64,000 nt of DNA from Occallatibacter riparius (GTDB taxonomy: Bacteria; Acidobacteriota; Terriglobia; Terriglobales; Acidobacteriaceae): the NCBI RefSeq assembly GCF_025264625.1, contig NZ_CP093313.1, positions 2,852,001 through 2,916,000 of the forward strand, read 5' to 3'. Both the position numbers and the translations under genes were made by a program. The notes under the pieces were generated by a model. It was not told the DNA's origin and made no database searches. It was given only the letters and a program-made list of their open reading frames with translations. Every line of letters starts with the position of its first letter. Position 1 is the first letter of the stretch. This document shows, piece by piece, positions 61,802 through 64,000 of this stretch.

Positions 61802-63577
61802 ATGATCATTCCTCGTCGCCGCTTCCTCGGGTCCAGCTCATTCCTGCTCGGCGCCTCATTGCTCGAAAGGCTCACCACGCCCGTGTGGAAACTCGGCGCA
61901 GCGGCGCAGGTTAAGCCTGCCGTCGCATCCACGCCCGCATCGCCCGTGCAGTTCATCGACGTCGCTGAACACGCCGGACTCACGGTACCCAATGTCTGGG
62001 GAGGCGTTGAACACAAGCGCATCATCATTGAGACCAAGGGCAGCGGCATAGCCTTCTTTGATTACGACAACGACGGCTGGCTCGACATCTACCTCACAAA
62101 CGGCAGCCGTCTCGACGCGCACTGGGCTCCCGGAGCCGCACCCACCACCCACCTGTTCAAGAACAATCGCGACGGAACGTTCACGGACGTGACCGAGAAA
62201 TCAGGCCTCGGCCGCAGCGGCTGGCAGACGGGCGTCTGTGTCGGCGACTACGACAACGACGGCTGGGACGACCTCTTCTGCACCTTCTGGGGCCACAACA
62301 TCCTGTTCCATAACAACGGCAACGGCACCTTCACTGACGTCACAAAGAAGGCCGGCCTCACGCAGAGCAAAGGCCGCTGGGGGACAGGTTGCAGCTTCGT
62401 CGACTACGATCGCGACGGACACCTCGATCTCTTCGTTTGCAACTTCGTCAGGCTCGACCCTGATAACCCGCCGTCGATCGATAACGCAAGCTTCTGCCAA
62501 TGGAAAGGCGTGCCCACCATGTGCGGCCCGCGCGGGCTCCCCGGCGACACCAACATCCTCTACCGCAACAATGGAGACGGCACCTTCACGGATGTTTCGG
62601 AGAAGGCCGGCATCCTTAAGCCCGGCCCGCGCTACTCCATCACATCCGTGTGTTGCGACTTCGACAACGATGGCTGGCCCGATATCTACGTCGCTGTCGA
62701 TTCCATGCCCAGCATCCTCTATCAGAACAATCACGACGGCACGTTCACTGATATCGCAGTCATCGCGGGATGCGCCTACAACGCTGATGGCCACGAGCAG
62801 GCCGGCATGGGCCTCGCTGTTGCTGACTACGATTGCGATGGCTGGTTCGACATCTTCAAAACCAACTTCGCAGACGACACCAGCAATCTCTACCACAACA
62901 ACGGCGACGGCACATTCAGCGATCTCTCCTTCAACTCCGGAGTCGGCATCAACAGCACCTACGTCGCATGGGGCTGCGGCTTCATCGATTACGATAACGA
63001 TGGCTGGACCGACATCGTGCAGATCAACGGCCACGTCTATCCTGAAATCGACAAGTACAACTTCGGCGAGACCTTCAAAAATCCGCGCCTCGTCTACAAG
63101 AACCTCGGCAACGGAAATTTCAAAGACGTCTCCGCGTCCATGGGTCCGGGCGTCACCGCGCGCTTCTCAAGCCGCGGCGCCGCCTTCGGCGACTACGACA
63201 ACGACGGCGCCGTCGACATGCTCATTCTCAACATGAACGAGCCTCCCTCGCTGCTTCATAACGTAGGTGGAAACAAGCAGAACTGGATCAAGCTGAAGCT
63301 CATCGGCACAAAGTGCAATCGCACTGCCATTGGCGCACGCGCGCGCGTATTCACAGGCAAGCACATCCAGATCGCCGAAGTGCAGAGCGGCGCCAGCGTC
63401 ATGTCGCAGAACGATCTGCGGCTTCACTTCGGGATTGGCTCCAGCACTGTTGTCGACGCGATCGAAGTTAAGTGGCCCACCACGCAGAAGGTGGAACGAT
63501 TCGAGAAAGTGAAGCCGAACCAGATCCTCACCATTCGTGAAGGGGAAGGCATCATCGCCGCGCATCCGCCGGCATAG
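61802..63577 (+). CDS. CRTAC1-family FG-GAP/UnbV protein with Tat signal
   Basis: The protein has 591 residues. The N-terminus IIPRRRFLGSSSFLLGASLL is a Tat signal (RRRFLG), while the previous CRTAC1 protein has a Sec-type signal. VCBS repeats follow (YDNDGWLDIYLTNGS, NRDGTFTDVTEKSGLG, YDRDGHLDLFVCNFV, NNGDGTFSDLSFNSGV). The UnbV/ASPIC end has CNRTAIGARARVFTGKHIQI and IEVKWPTTQKVERFEKVKPN. It is about 38% longer in shared repeats than needed to call it a simple copy, but alignment by eye shows the same layout as the protein before it. It lies 40 bases after that gene and is probably in the same transcript. Confidence 0.9.
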   Translation: MIIPRRRFLGSSSFLLGASLLERLTTPVWKLGAAAQVKPAVASTPASPVQFIDVAEHAGLTVPNVWGGVEHKRIIIETKGSGIAFFDYDNDGWLDIYLTNGSRLDAHWAPGAAPTTHLFKNNRDGTFTDVTEKSGLGRSGWQTGVCVGDYDNDGWDDLFCTFWGHNILFHNNGNGTFTDVTKKAGLTQSKGRWGTGCSFVDYDRDGHLDLFVCNFVRLDPDNPPSIDNASFCQWKGVPTMCGPRGLPGDTNILYRNNGDGTFTDVSEKAGILKPGPRYSITSVCCDFDNDGWPDIYVAVDSMPSILYQNNHDGTFTDIAVIAGCAYNADGHEQAGMGLAVADYDCDGWFDIFKTNFADDTSNLYHNNGDGTFSDLSFNSGVGINSTYVAWGCGFIDYDNDGWTDIVQINGHVYPEIDKYNFGETFKNPRLVYKNLGNGNFKDVSASMGPGVTARFSSRGAAFGDYDNDGAVDMLILNMNEPPSLLHNVGGNKQNWIKLKLIGTKCNRTAIGARARVFTGKHIQIAEVQSGASVMSQNDLRLHFGIGSSTVVDAIEVKWPTTQKVERFEKVKPNQILTIREGEGIIAAHPPA

Positions 63578-63592
63578 CTCGCTCGCGACAAA

Positions 63593-64000
63593 CTACGGCT
63601 GCGCGGTCTTCTTTTCGTCTCCGCCCACCTGCACCAGGAACTGCTTCACTTCGCGTCGTTGCTTCTCCACGGCGGCAGCCTGTTGCTTTTTGAGTTCGTC
63701 GTGAACCCTGAACTCCTCGGCCGCCTTCTCCTTCTCGCCCAGCCGATCGTACGCAACACCGAGTCGATAGTGCGCCTCGGTCGAGAGCGAGTCAGCATCA
63801 ATCGCCTTCTGATAAAACTCAGCGGCCCCGCGATAATCCGACTGCGACGCGCGAATCACGCCAAGCTGCAGATAAGCGATGCTGCATTTTGCATCGGCAT
63901 CCACGGCCTTGTTCAGTGACTGCTCAACCTGCCGCAGCGTCTCGGCATCTGTCTTCTTCCCGTGTTGCTTCCAATACGCCATGGCGTAGTAGTAATTCGC
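63593..64000 (-). CDS. TPR protein, truncated by the right edge
   Basis: The frame is open to the last base of the window. The visible C-terminal 135 residues begin ANYYYAMAYWKQHGKKTDAE and contain two or three TPRs (KCSIAYLQLGVIRASQSDYR, STEAHYRLGVAYDRLGEKEK). The end AAAVEKQRREVKQFLVQVG corresponds to the end of the TPR protein at 47782-49191, and AQYYYAVSLWKG there matches ANYYYAMAYWKQ here. It is therefore a second copy of that protein, converging with the CRTAC1 operon. Its signal peptide and start lie outside the window; the ATG at 63982 is internal. Confidence 0.85.
   Translation of the reverse strand, partial: ANYYYAMAYWKQHGKKTDAETLRQVEQSLNKAVDADAKCSIAYLQLGVIRASQSDYRGAAEFYQKAIDADSLSTEAHYRLGVAYDRLGEKEKAAEEFRVHDELKKQQAAAVEKQRREVKQFLVQVGGDEKKTAQP

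Noticed and set aside
54470..63260. Recurring DNA such as GACGGCACCTTCAC, looking like a repeat array
   Set aside because: These are codons of the NGDGTFTDVT units of FG-GAP/VCBS proteins, not CRISPR repeats or a mobile element.

Overview
The window comes from a GC-rich genome that most resembles an Acidobacteriota of the Acidobacteriaceae/Terriglobia type. The indicators are a 1320-residue TonB-dependent receptor with an N-terminal carboxypeptidase-regulatory-like domain, several CRTAC1-type FG-GAP/UnbV proteins joined to TPR proteins, NHL/Ig-like secreted propellers, DUF3617 and DUF892 proteins, and a rich set of exported glycosidases and peptidases. This is an inference from gene content; no rRNA or other phylogenetic marker is present. 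No rRNA, tRNA, CRISPR array, insertion sequence or phage gene was seen. Nearly all the sequence is chromosomal-looking coding DNA with short gaps and several clean bidirectional terminators.

Left part (1-20.5 kb): truncated cutC; an anchored coiled-coil protein; an atypical D-aminoacylase-like amidohydrolase; stress genes (a DUF892 ferritin-like protein and a Ku end-joining protein with no LigD beside it); a treYZ pair that makes trehalose from glucan ends; a sorbosone-dehydrogenase-like propeller; three small mutually similar proteins; a second DUF892 protein; four consecutive small exported proteins, one very rich in Cys and Met; pyrG; and a VapBC toxin-antitoxin pair.

Middle (20.5-45.3 kb): an unknown protein with a perfect CRP-type site upstream, NHL/Ig and Ig-like/propeller secreted proteins, kdsA (Kdo synthesis, so the cell makes LPS), an M50 protease with zinc ribbons, a GH5-like and a GH8 glycosidase, an S9 peptidase, a VOC-RibH fusion coupled to nusB, a YtxH protein, and a polysaccharide-export pair: an SLBB protein and a chain-length protein with a degenerate kinase domain and a long Ala/Pro/Glu-rich tail.

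Right part (45.4-64 kb): two divergent blocks around a 408-base promoter region. Leftward run a TonB-dependent receptor, then a terminator, then a three-gene operon (TPR protein, Tat-exported alkaline-phosphatase-like protein, unknown protein). Rightward runs a translationally coupled operon of CRTAC1-redoxin-TPR fusion, TPR protein and CRTAC1 protein, followed closely by another CRTAC1 protein. A second TPR paralogue enters from the right edge, which suggests that the module is duplicated beyond the window. A LacI-type operator just downstream of the predicted receptor promoter suggests sugar-responsive control. This block is the best candidate for an undescribed exported system.
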